From Methylophilaceae bacterium (GTDB lineage: Bacteria; Pseudomonadota; Gammaproteobacteria; Burkholderiales; Methylophilaceae): a stretch of DNA of 5,966 bases. The stretch is from contig JADGRN010000101.1 of assembly GCA_017880825.1 (NCBI GenBank), positions 1 to 5,966 on the forward strand. Reading direction: 5' to 3'. The notes under the pieces were generated by a model. It saw nothing but the letters and a program-made list of their open reading frames with translations. It was not told the origin of the DNA and ran no database searches. Below, one piece after another: positions 1 through 5,573 of this stretch (position 1 is the first letter of the stretch; each line of letters starts with the position of its first letter). Both the position numbers and the translations under genes were made by a program.

Positions 1-148
1 TGGCTTCTGGTAAGCCGGCCACATCATCATGGTCAGTCAATGCCAGCACCCGCACACCTTTTGCGGCGGCGTGCTCAACCACCTCAGTCGGGCTTAGCAG
101 CCCATCGGAAACGGTGGAATGACAGTGCAGATCAATCAGGGAAGGCAT
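1..148 (-). CDS. PHP-domain phosphoesterase, N-terminal part (RNase AM/YciV-like)
   Basis: Partial gene: 49 N-terminal codons are present and the rest lies beyond the left edge. Reading from the ATG at 146-148, the protein begins MPSLIDLHCHSTVSDG and continues to VLALTDHDDVAGLPEA. The HxH motif (H8, H10 in LHCHS) and the TDHD motif are the first two metal-ligand motifs of the PHP (polymerase and histidinol phosphatase) fold, which hydrolyses phosphodiesters or phosphomonoesters with a multinuclear metal site. Short N-terminal PHP proteins of this style in proteobacteria are the RNase AM/YciV (TrpH) family, which includes a 5'-3' exonuclease and 3',5'-nucleotide bisphosphate phosphatase activity. 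The subfamily cannot be settled from 49 residues. The start is supported because the conserved IDLHCHS follows within a few residues and no closer in-frame start lies upstream. No good ribosome binding site is visible. The gene diverges from yciB. Confidence 0.85.
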   Translation of the reverse strand, partial: MPSLIDLHCHSTVSDGLLSPTEVVEHAAAKGVRVLALTDHDDVAGLPEA

Positions 149-191
149 GGCGGACGCAAATGATGGGCAATCTTGCAAATGGTAGGAAGTC

Positions 192-220
192 TTGTTACTC
201 AAGCCGAATCATAGCAAAAT
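192..220 (+). promoter_or_regulatory. Possible sigma70-type promoter for the yciB operon
   Basis: TTGTTA (192-197) and CAAAAT (215-220) each match 4 of 6 consensus bases and are separated by 17 bp, in the divergent intergenic region upstream of yciB. The fit is weak, and the call rests mostly on location: this is the only non-coding space that could drive the block beginning at 272. The leader would be roughly 45 nt. Confidence 0.3.
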
Positions 221-236
221 AGCGACCTTATCGAAA
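208..236 (-). promoter_or_regulatory. Possible divergent promoter for the PHP-domain gene
   Basis: On the minus strand TATGAT (213 to 208) matches 5 of 6 bases of a -10 box. Seventeen bases upstream, TTTCGA (236 to 231) matches only 3 of 6 of a -35 box. It would overlap the plus-strand promoter candidate, so the two divergent genes could compete for polymerase. This is a weak call based on location. Confidence 0.22.
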
Positions 237-271
237 CTTTTAGCGTACTTTTAATCTGCTAAGGCACCTAC

Positions 272-811
272 ATGAAGTTCCTTTTTGACCTGTTTCCGAT
301 CATCCTGTTTTTTATCGTTTTCAAGTTTTTTGGCATTTATGCTGCTACTACCACAGCCATTGTGGCCACCATTGCGCAAATCATCTGGGTCAAGCTGCGT
401 CACGGCAAAGTCGACAGCATGCTGATTGCCAGTGGCGTCATTATTGTTGTATTCGGCGGTGCAACGTTGCTGCTGCATGATGAAAGTTTCATTAAGTGGA
501 AACCCACCGTGCTTTACTGGCTATTTGCCTTGTCCTTGCTGGTGTCAGAATTGTTTTTCAATAAGAACCTGATACGCAACCTCATGGAAAAGCAGGTGTC
601 ATTACCGGATGCGATCTGGCGCAAGCTGAGTCGTGCCTGGGCAACATTCTTCGCGGTGTTGGGTGGTATCAACCTGTACGTGGCATTTCATTACTCGACA
701 GAAACCTGGGTCAATTTCAAGCTGTTCGGCGCCATGGGCTTGATGTTCGGTTTTGTCATCGCCCAGAGCCTGGTTCTTAACAAATATATGACGGACAACG
801 GCTCTGATTAA
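272..811 (+). CDS. yciB: YciB/IspZ family inner-membrane protein (intracellular septation protein A)
   Basis: A 179-residue, strongly hydrophobic protein, the same length as Escherichia coli YciB. About five or six membrane segments are visible, near residues 7-22, 24-40, 51-68, 80-95, 121-139 and 150-168. Family hallmarks are the N-terminal [14 protein letters not shown], the central [14 protein letters not shown] (73-86) and [13 protein letters not shown] (111-123) followed by GGINLYVAF and WVNFKLFG. YciB proteins sit in the inner membrane and are linked to cell-envelope synthesis and septation; a loss phenotype (filamentation) was described in Shigella, but the molecular activity is not settled. 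The start has AAGG at 261-264, 7 bp before the ATG. It leads a plus-strand block with yciI 15 bp downstream; yciB and yciI are also near neighbours in E. coli. Confidence 0.93.
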   Translation: MKFLFDLFPIILFFIVFKFFGIYAATTTAIVATIAQIIWVKLRHGKVDSMLIASGVIIVVFGGATLLLHDESFIKWKPTVLYWLFALSLLVSELFFNKNLIRNLMEKQVSLPDAIWRKLSRAWATFFAVLGGINLYVAFHYSTETWVNFKLFGAMGLMFGFVIAQSLVLNKYMTDNGSD

Positions 812-826
812 TAAGGAAACAAATTG

Positions 827-1129
827 ATGTGGTACGTAATTGTCGCTGAAGATCATCCGAATAGTCTGGAAAAGCGCTTGGCTGCGCGGCCAGGCCATAT
901 TGAACGCTTGCAGGCATTGCAAACTGAAGGCCGATTGATGCTGGCCGGGCCCTTCCCTGCGCTGGATAGCGTTGACCCCGGCCCGGCTGGCTACACTGGC
1001 AGTCTGATTATTGCCGAGTTTAATAATCTGAAAACGGCCAAAACCTGGGCAGAAGCTGATCCCTATGTGAGTAGCGGCGTCTATGCCAAGGTGACGGTCA
1101 AACCTTTTCGCAAGACCTTCCCAAACTAA
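827..1129 (+). CDS. yciI: YciI family protein (YCII fold)
   Basis: A 100-residue protein that clearly belongs to the YciI family: [18 protein letters not shown], then [53 protein letters not shown] and VKPFRK. The fold is a ferredoxin-like alpha/beta dimer. The conserved His24 and Asp78 (in ADPY) form the presumed active-site pair, but the substrate of stand-alone YciI proteins is not known. Start choice: an in-frame TTG lies at 824 immediately before the ATG at 827. ATG is preferred because family members begin M-x-Y-V-I and because AAGGA (813-817) is 9 bp upstream of it. The gene follows yciB closely, and its stop codon abuts the bolA start, so the three are probably one transcript. Confidence 0.93.
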   Translation: MWYVIVAEDHPNSLEKRLAARPGHIERLQALQTEGRLMLAGPFPALDSVDPGPAGYTGSLIIAEFNNLKTAKTWAEADPYVSSGVYAKVTVKPFRKTFPN

Positions 1130-1390
1130 ATGCCCCTAATTGATGAAATCCGCAGTCGGCTGGCGATTCTGGAGCCAACTCAACTGGATATCCAGGATGA
1201 CAGCGCCAGGCATGCAGGCCATGCGGGCAACACGGGCGGCGGTCATTTCACATTGACTATAGTAAGCTCGCATTTTTGTGGAAAATCGCAGATAATTCGC
1301 CATCGCTCTGTTTATCAAGCACTTGCAGATCTTATACCAACGCGAATTCACGCACTGAGCATTCATGCTAACGCGCCAGATGAGAACTAA
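1130..1390 (+). CDS. bolA: BolA family protein
   Basis: An 86-residue protein with the BolA core: SARHAGHAGN (25-34), GGHFTLTIVSSHFCGKS (37-53), RHRSVYQAL (57-65) and the C-terminal IHALSIHANAPDE (73-85), which carries the family's invariant histidine (H74). BolA proteins pair with monothiol glutaredoxins in bridging [2Fe-2S] complexes and influence iron-sulfur trafficking and, in E. coli, cell morphology and gene expression. H28 or H31 in the HAGH loop could be the second cluster ligand, but that is inference. No glutaredoxin gene lies in the window. The ATG directly follows the yciI TAA with no spacer and there is no Shine-Dalgarno-like sequence (upstream is CCTTCCCAAAC), so translation probably depends on ribosomes terminating on yciI. 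Confidence 0.93.
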   Translation: MPLIDEIRSRLAILEPTQLDIQDDSARHAGHAGNTGGGHFTLTIVSSHFCGKSQIIRHRSVYQALADLIPTRIHALSIHANAPDEN

Positions 1391-1432
1391 GCAATTACCT
1401 CACTGCCGATTACTCAACCTAAGGAAAGATTT

Positions 1433-2260
1433 ATGAAACTAAATATAAACACCCTGCTTCTTGCTACTACACTTTTAATTACCTCTCTTGGCATATTCCC
1501 TGTCGCCCAGGCAGCCGATGCTGCAGTTGCCACCGTCAACGGTAAGCCAATCAAGCAGTCGCTGCTGGATTTCATCGTCAAAGACGCTGGTTCACACGGA
1601 CAAAAAATTGACGATAACACGCGCAGTATTATTGTCAGTAAATTGATCAGCAATGAGCTGGTGTATCAAGAAGCGCAGCGCCAGGGCCTGGATAAGCAAT
1701 CAGACTTTATCGCCAGAGAAGAGCTGGCAAGGCGCGAACTTCTTGTTAATGCCTACCTGCAGGATTATTTGAAAAAAAATCCGGTAAGTGAAGCCGACAC
1801 CAGATCAGCCTATGAAAAGTTTAAAACCGAAGTCGGCGACAAGGAATACAGCGCACGCCATATATTGGTAGCCACTGAGGCCGAGGCCAAAGACATCATT
1901 GCCCAGCTTGCCAAAGGCGGCGATTTTGCCAAGATCGCCAAAGAGAAATCCAAAGATACTGGCTCCAAGGACAAAGGTGGTGACCTCGGCTGGTTTTCAC
2001 CGGGGGGCATGGTCAAATCATTTGGCGATGCCGTGGTCAAGCTGCAAAAAGGCTTGTACACAACGGTACCGGTTCAAACCCAGTTCGGCTGGCATGTGAT
2101 CAAGTTGGAAGACATCCGTGACGCGCAACCGCCTGCCTATGACAAGGTCAAGGAAAATCTGCAAAAGCAGTTGCAACAACGTCAACTGGAAAAATTGCTG
2201 ACTGACCTGCGGGCCAAAGCCAAGATCGTCGATAACTCGGCAACACCAGCCAAGAACTAA
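1433..2260 (+). CDS. Exported parvulin-type peptidyl-prolyl cis-trans isomerase
   Basis: A 275-residue protein. Residues 1-27 are a Sec signal peptide: basic start (MKLN), a hydrophobic core and an AQA/AD cleavage site after A27. Residues about 30-130 form an N-terminal helical region of SurA/PrsA/PpiC type, beginning AVATVNGKPI. The parvulin domain spans about 138-228, with the hallmarks ARHILV (141-146), GGDFAKIAKEKSKD, GGDLGWFSPG (182-191) and FGWHVIKL (218-225). A charged C-terminal helix (about 235-262) follows. The family isomerises X-Pro bonds and aids folding of exported or outer-membrane proteins; here it would act in the periplasm. One parvulin domain only, so it is not SurA (two domains), and there is no transmembrane anchor as in PpiD; no lipobox cysteine is visible. 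A strong AAGGAAAG (1421-1428) precedes the ATG. The gap after bolA is 42 bp and an intrinsic terminator follows the stop. Confidence 0.92.
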   Translation: MKLNINTLLLATTLLITSLGIFPVAQAADAAVATVNGKPIKQSLLDFIVKDAGSHGQKIDDNTRSIIVSKLISNELVYQEAQRQGLDKQSDFIAREELARRELLVNAYLQDYLKKNPVSEADTRSAYEKFKTEVGDKEYSARHILVATEAEAKDIIAQLAKGGDFAKIAKEKSKDTGSKDKGGDLGWFSPGGMVKSFGDAVVKLQKGLYTTVPVQTQFGWHVIKLEDIRDAQPPAYDKVKENLQKQLQQRQLEKLLTDLRAKAKIVDNSATPAKN

Positions 2261-2288
2261 TCCAGTCGAAGACTAATCAGAAACACAT

Positions 2289-2316
2289 GACCCGCTTTTG
2301 TGGCGGGTCTTTTTTT
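2289..2316 (+). terminator. Intrinsic terminator after the PPIase gene
   Basis: A perfect 7-bp stem, GACCCGC (2289-2295) with GCGGGTC (2303-2309), encloses a 7-nt loop and is followed by seven T residues (2310-2316). It lies 28 bp after the PPIase stop and closes the yciB-yciI-bolA-PPIase block, separating it from feoAB. Confidence 0.92.
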
Positions 2317-2334
2317 GCTTACCACTTTAGTATT

Positions 2335-2353
2335 GCGGTAGATTATTTACCGC
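2335..2353. repeat. Inverted repeat upstream of feoA
   Basis: GCGGTA (2335-2340) and TACCGC (2348-2353) are perfect 6-bp arms around a 7-nt A/T-rich centre. No T-run follows, so it is not an obvious terminator. It sits about 40 bp upstream of the Fur-box candidate and could be an operator for a second regulator or a cruciform, but no known consensus is recognised. Confidence 0.5.
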
Positions 2354-2376
2354 TCATGCTGTTGGGGTAGCTATTC

Positions 2377-2394
2377 TGTGTAATGTTGTGTAAT
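2377..2394 (+). repeat. Tandem octamer TGTGTAAT, 10-bp period
   Basis: TGTGTAAT occurs at 2377-2384 and again at 2387-2394, exactly one helical turn apart, ending inside the Fur-box candidate. The second copy also supplies the TG of a possible extended -10. It may be a pair of binding half-sites on one DNA face or a chance feature of A/T-rich promoter DNA. Confidence 0.45.
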
Positions 2395-2397
2395 AAT
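2389..2397 (+). promoter_or_regulatory. Possible extended -10 promoter of feoAB
   Basis: TG-T-AATAAT: an extended -10 TG (2389-2390), one base, then AATAAT (2392-2397), which matches 5 of 6 bases of TATAAT. No recognisable -35 box lies 16-18 bp upstream. Transcription would start near 2404, giving a leader of about 33 nt, and a bound Fur dimer would directly cover this element. TATCAT at 2407-2412 is an alternative -10 with equally poor -35 support. Confidence 0.35.
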
Positions 2398-2410
2398 AAG
2401 AATTGTTATC
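2392..2410 (+). promoter_or_regulatory. Fur box (ferric uptake regulator operator) upstream of feoA
   Basis: AATAATAAGAATTGTTATC matches the classical 19-bp Fur consensus GATAATGATAATCATTATC at 14 of 19 positions by direct comparison. It lies 26 bp upstream of the feoA start, overlapping the best promoter candidate. Fur-Fe2+ repression of feoAB when iron is plentiful is the usual control of this operon in proteobacteria, so sequence and context agree. Confidence 0.72.
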
Positions 2411-2436
2411 ATTCACATTGTTGATAAAAGCACTCC

Positions 2437-2682
2437 ATGTCCAGTCCTCTTACAACCAGCTTAGACAATCTTCATCCCGGTGAAAAAGCTGCCATTTCAA
2501 GCATACACGCTGAAGAAAGCCTGTTTCAGCGACTGACCGCGCTTGGCTTTCGTGCCGGCAAGCAAATAGAGATGGTGCGCCGTGCCAGCTTTAACGGCCC
2601 ACTGCATGTGCGCATCGGTACCACTGAAATCATCCTGCGCCGCTCCGAAGCGCATCGCATCCAAATCAACACCGGGCTATGA
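2437..2682 (+). CDS. feoA: FeoA, small SH3-like protein of ferrous iron uptake
   Basis: An 81-residue protein with the FeoA pattern: a leading segment with LHPGEKAAISSI, then LFQRLTALGFRAGKQIEMVRR (the conserved L..LGF.pG..i), PLHVRIGTTEIILRRSEAHRIQI. The fold is a small SH3-like beta barrel. FeoA is cytoplasmic and is thought to support FeoB, perhaps by touching its G domain, but its exact role is not settled. The start at 2437 has only a weak purine stretch (AAAAG, 2426-2430) 6 bp upstream. Its TGA overlaps the feoB start in ATGA (2679-2682), so the two are probably translationally coupled. A Fur box precedes the gene. Confidence 0.93.
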   Translation: MSSPLTTSLDNLHPGEKAAISSIHAEESLFQRLTALGFRAGKQIEMVRRASFNGPLHVRIGTTEIILRRSEAHRIQINTGL

Positions 2683-4469
2683 AACGTGTAGCCCTGCTCG
2701 GTATGCCGAATACCGGCAAGTCGACGCTATTCAATCGTATTAGCGGGGCTTCAGCACGCGTCGGCAACTGGCCGGGCATTACTGTTGACCTGATGAGTGC
2801 CAAGATACTCATGGGGGGGCATATTGCCGAACTGATAGACCTTCCCGGCATCTATGATCTGCATGGCTTTTCTGATGACGAACAAGTAGTGCGGCACTTC
2901 CTCGAACACAACGCAATTGATCTCGTGATCATTGTGCTCAACTCAACGCAGATAGACCGCCAACTCTCGCTGGCACTGCAAATCCGCGCGCTCGGCCTGC
3001 CTTCCGTGCTGATGCTGAACATGGCGGATGAAGCCCGTCGCGGCAGCATTAGCATCGACATCCAGGCGATGTCTGAACGCATACACATGCCGGTAGCCAT
3101 GATCAGCGCCAAATATGGCGAAGGTTTTCAGGCGGCGCTGACACTCGCGGCGCAGAGCATAGCCAGCAGCAATATGCAGCTCACCCTTGAACAGATCAAC
3201 TCCCGCCTGCAGGCCGACAATGTGCTGGAACAGGAGATGGAAAGCATAGTCCGGGATTCCGTGCAGATGCCCGCGCAACTGACTGACCAAACCACGGAAC
3301 GTATCGACAAGGTGTTGCTGCACCCCTGGCTGGGCTTGCCCATCTTCTTTGCCGCCATGTACCTGCTGTTCCAGTTCATTTTTACGGCTGGCAAACCCTT
3401 GCAAGACGGCGTGGCATGGTTATTACAGATGCTACGCGGCGGCGTGCTGGAACCCATGCTTGCCCATGTGCCAACCTGGTTACACGGCTTGCTGCTGGAT
3501 GGCATCTACAATGGCGTAGGCACAGTGGCGTCCTTTGTGCCGATCATCATCCTGTTTTTCCTGATCATGAGCATGGTGGAAGACAGCGGCTATCTGTCAC
3601 GCGCAGCCTTCCTGATGGATGCCTTGATGGCACGCCTAGGGCTGGACGGGCGTGGTTTTGTCATGATGTTGATGGGCTTCGGCTGCAATGTACCGGCGCT
3701 GATGGGCACAAGAGTCATGCGCTCGCGCAACTTGCGTTTGCTGACCATGCTGGTCATTCCCTTCTCGCTCTGCTCGGCACGGCTGCAGGTGTTTGTATTC
3801 ATGACGGCGATTCTGTTTACGCCGCAGCAGGCTCCGTTAGTATTGTTTACGCTTTACCTGATGAGCTTTGCCGCCATTTTTGTCAGTGCCCTGATTTTCA
3901 AGGGGCGCTATGCCAACAGCGAACCGTTCATTCTGGAACTGCCACCCTATCGTTTCCCCACGCCACGCCAGATTGTTTTACGTGGCTGGCAGGAGGTCGG
4001 CTATTTTCTGCGGCGCGCCACTAAATTCATCGTCATTGGCGTAGTGCTGGTGTGGGTGCTAACCAATTTCCCCAGCGCTGCCGCACCAGCCAGTAATGAA
4101 ACCTTTGCCGGCATGATAGGCAGCTTCATGGCGCCTATATTGACGCCGATAGGCATTGATACCCAGCTTGCCATCGCGCTGATCTTCGGCTTTGTCGCCA
4201 AAGAGATTGTAATTGGTTCTCTGGCGGTGATTTATGGTTTGCAGGGCGATGCGTTGATGCATTTGATGGCGCACAAGCTGGATTGGGTACAGGGCATGAG
4301 CTTTATGCTATTCACGCTGATTTATACGCCCTGTCTGTCGACGGTTGCCACCCTCAGAACCGAATCAAAAAGCTCGGCATTCATGATGCTGTCTATCGTC
4401 TGGTCGTTAGTGCTGGCATGGGTAGTGAGTTTTGTGTTTTACCAATCGGCCAGGGCGCTTGGTTTTTAA
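2679..4469 (+). CDS. feoB: FeoB, ferrous iron transporter with GTPase domain (compact form)
   Basis: A 596-residue FeoB, the GTP-dependent inner-membrane Fe(II) importer. The cytoplasmic G domain (about 1-160) has all motifs: G1 GMPNTGKS (8-15), G2 threonine T35 in PGITVD, G3 DLPG (54-57), G4 NMAD (114-117) and G5 SAK (143-145). A short helical linker (about 160-205) takes the place of the larger GDI/spacer region, leading into ERIDKVLLHPWLGLPIF. The membrane part (about 215-590) contains the paired gate motifs: GFGCNVPALMGTR (333-345, C336) and YTPCLSTVATLR (549-560, C552), plus CSARL with C365. At 596 residues it is well below the 773 of E. coli FeoB, yet it has a normal start, both gates and a natural C-terminus, so it appears complete. 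The start overlaps feoA by 4 bp. No feoC follows; a convergent gene ends 7 bp downstream. Confidence 0.96.
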   Translation: MKRVALLGMPNTGKSTLFNRISGASARVGNWPGITVDLMSAKILMGGHIAELIDLPGIYDLHGFSDDEQVVRHFLEHNAIDLVIIVLNSTQIDRQLSLALQIRALGLPSVLMLNMADEARRGSISIDIQAMSERIHMPVAMISAKYGEGFQAALTLAAQSIASSNMQLTLEQINSRLQADNVLEQEMESIVRDSVQMPAQLTDQTTERIDKVLLHPWLGLPIFFAAMYLLFQFIFTAGKPLQDGVAWLLQMLRGGVLEPMLAHVPTWLHGLLLDGIYNGVGTVASFVPIIILFFLIMSMVEDSGYLSRAAFLMDALMARLGLDGRGFVMMLMGFGCNVPALMGTRVMRSRNLRLLTMLVIPFSLCSARLQVFVFMTAILFTPQQAPLVLFTLYLMSFAAIFVSALIFKGRYANSEPFILELPPYRFPTPRQIVLRGWQEVGYFLRRATKFIVIGVVLVWVLTNFPSAAAPASNETFAGMIGSFMAPILTPIGIDTQLAIALIFGFVAKEIVIGSLAVIYGLQGDALMHLMAHKLDWVQGMSFMLFTLIYTPCLSTVATLRTESKSSAFMMLSIVWSLVLAWVVSFVFYQSARALGF

Positions 4470-4486
4470 ACCGATTTTACAGCGCC
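4454..4486. repeat. Inverted repeat across the convergent feoB / VOC gene ends
   Basis: GGCGCT (4454-4459) pairs with AGCGCC (4481-4486), and inside it GGTTT (4461-4465) pairs with AAACC (4468-4472), so transcripts from either side could fold here. Neither direction has a proper T-run after the stem, so a bidirectional terminator is only a possibility. The element includes both stop codons and the 7-bp gap. Confidence 0.35.
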
Positions 4487-4848
4487 GAAAACTCCAGCGC
4501 ATTGCCATCCGGGTCTCGGCAAAACAACGCTGCCCGCCCGGATTTACTCAGGCTATAAGCTACCCCGGTCTTATCCAGTACCGCTTTGACGGCGTCTATA
4601 TCGCTGACCGATAACGCCACATGATAATCACGCCCACCGTGTTCTGGCCGAATGGAATCGGCATCCGGGTCGGGAACGACCATCAGATGAATCTGGTTAA
4701 TACCAATGTCGTACCACACACCGGGAAAGCCAAAGTCTGGCCGATTAGGGTTGGGCTTCAGACCCAGCAAGCCTTCGTAAAAAGCGCGTGATTTTTCCAG
4801 ATCAGAGATGATTAATCCGGCATGCAGTAACTGATTAATTTTAATCAT
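4477..4848 (-). CDS. VOC-fold protein (glyoxalase / extradiol dioxygenase superfamily)
   Basis: A 123-residue single-unit vicinal oxygen chelate protein with two beta-alpha-beta-beta-beta modules: module 1 begins INQLLHAGLIISDLEKSRAFYEGLLGL and ends NQIHLMVV; module 2 begins RDYHVALSVSDIDAVKAVL and ends CRDPDGNALEFSAL. Candidate metal ligands at the family positions are H9, H54, H76 and E119. The superfamily covers glyoxalase I, dioxygenases, epimerases and antibiotic-modifying enzymes, and I cannot assign a substrate. The open frame runs on upstream to 5070, but the true start is the ATG at 4848: it has AGGA 7 bp upstream (4856-4859), and the canonical first strand follows at once. The start overlaps the TGA of the DUF486 gene in ATGA (4845-4848), implying coupled translation. 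It converges on feoB. Confidence 0.88.
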   Translation of the reverse strand: MIKINQLLHAGLIISDLEKSRAFYEGLLGLKPNPNRPDFGFPGVWYDIGINQIHLMVVPDPDADSIRPEHGGRDYHVALSVSDIDAVKAVLDKTGVAYSLSKSGRAALFCRDPDGNALEFSAL

Positions 4849-5192
4849 GACGTTGTCCTGAACATAAAATATACTGCGCCCATTAGACACAGCCCCGCCC
4901 ATAGAAAATCCAGCTTGATTGGTTGCTGCATGTAGAACATGGCAAACGGCACAAACACCACCAGCGTAATCACTTCCTGCAGTATCTTGAGTTGCGCCAG
5001 CGACAGAACGGTGTAACCAATGCGGTTGCCCGGCACCTGAAACAGGTATTCCATCAAAGCAATACCCCAACTCACCAATGCTGCGATGTACCAGGGTTTG
5101 TCGTTGAGATTTTTGAGGTGTGCGTACCAGGCGAACGTCATGAAGACGTTCGAGATGGTCAGCAGCAGGATGGATTTAAAGACTGCGGGCAC
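4845..5192 (-). CDS. DUF486 family membrane protein (DMT-like)
   Basis: A 115-residue protein with four membrane segments (about 6-24, 33-52, 66-86 and 94-111). The first contains SILLLTISNVFMTFAWYAHL and the second WYIAALVSWGIALMEYLFQVPGNRIGY; SLAQLKILQEVITLVVF and AGLCLMGAVYFMF follow. This is the DUF486 pattern, a four-helix family related to small drug/metabolite transporters. The transported substrate, if any, is unknown. The start is a GTG at 5190-5192; an in-frame TAG lies three codons upstream and no ATG precedes the conserved region, so GTG is the best choice. No clear ribosome binding site is seen. It begins 24 bp after glnB and overlaps the VOC gene by 4 bp, so it is probably co-transcribed with both. 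Confidence 0.88.
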   Translation of the reverse strand: MPAVFKSILLLTISNVFMTFAWYAHLKNLNDKPWYIAALVSWGIALMEYLFQVPGNRIGYTVLSLAQLKILQEVITLVVFVPFAMFYMQQPIKLDFLWAGLCLMGAVYFMFRTTS

Positions 5193-5216
5193 TGAACACT
5201 AACCAGCCATAAACAA

Positions 5217-5573
<357 letters not shown>

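Noticed and set aside
40..222. Plus-strand 60-residue open frame at the left edge
   Set aside because: It is antisense to the PHP-domain gene, whose metal-binding motifs are clear, and its tail crosses the intergenic promoter region.
602..922. Minus-strand open frame opposite yciB/yciI
   Set aside because: It is antisense to two recognised genes and has no family resemblance.
1253..1281. TTGACT (1253-1258) inside bolA as a -35 for the PPIase gene
   Set aside because: No acceptable -10 hexamer lies at the proper distance (1276-1281 is TTGTGG).
2421..2434. FNR-type site near TTGAT upstream of feoA
   Set aside because: The second half-site (ATCAA after four bases) is absent, so there is only half a match.
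3416..4024. 202-residue open frame inside feoB, same strand
   Set aside because: It lies wholly in another frame of the well-supported feoB, is rich in Cys/His/Arg typical of a shadow frame, and resembles no family.
4849..5070. Upstream in-frame extension of the VOC gene to a start at 5070
   Set aside because: The extension lies inside the DUF486 gene in another frame and precedes the canonical first VOC strand; the ATG at 4848 has a good ribosome binding site.
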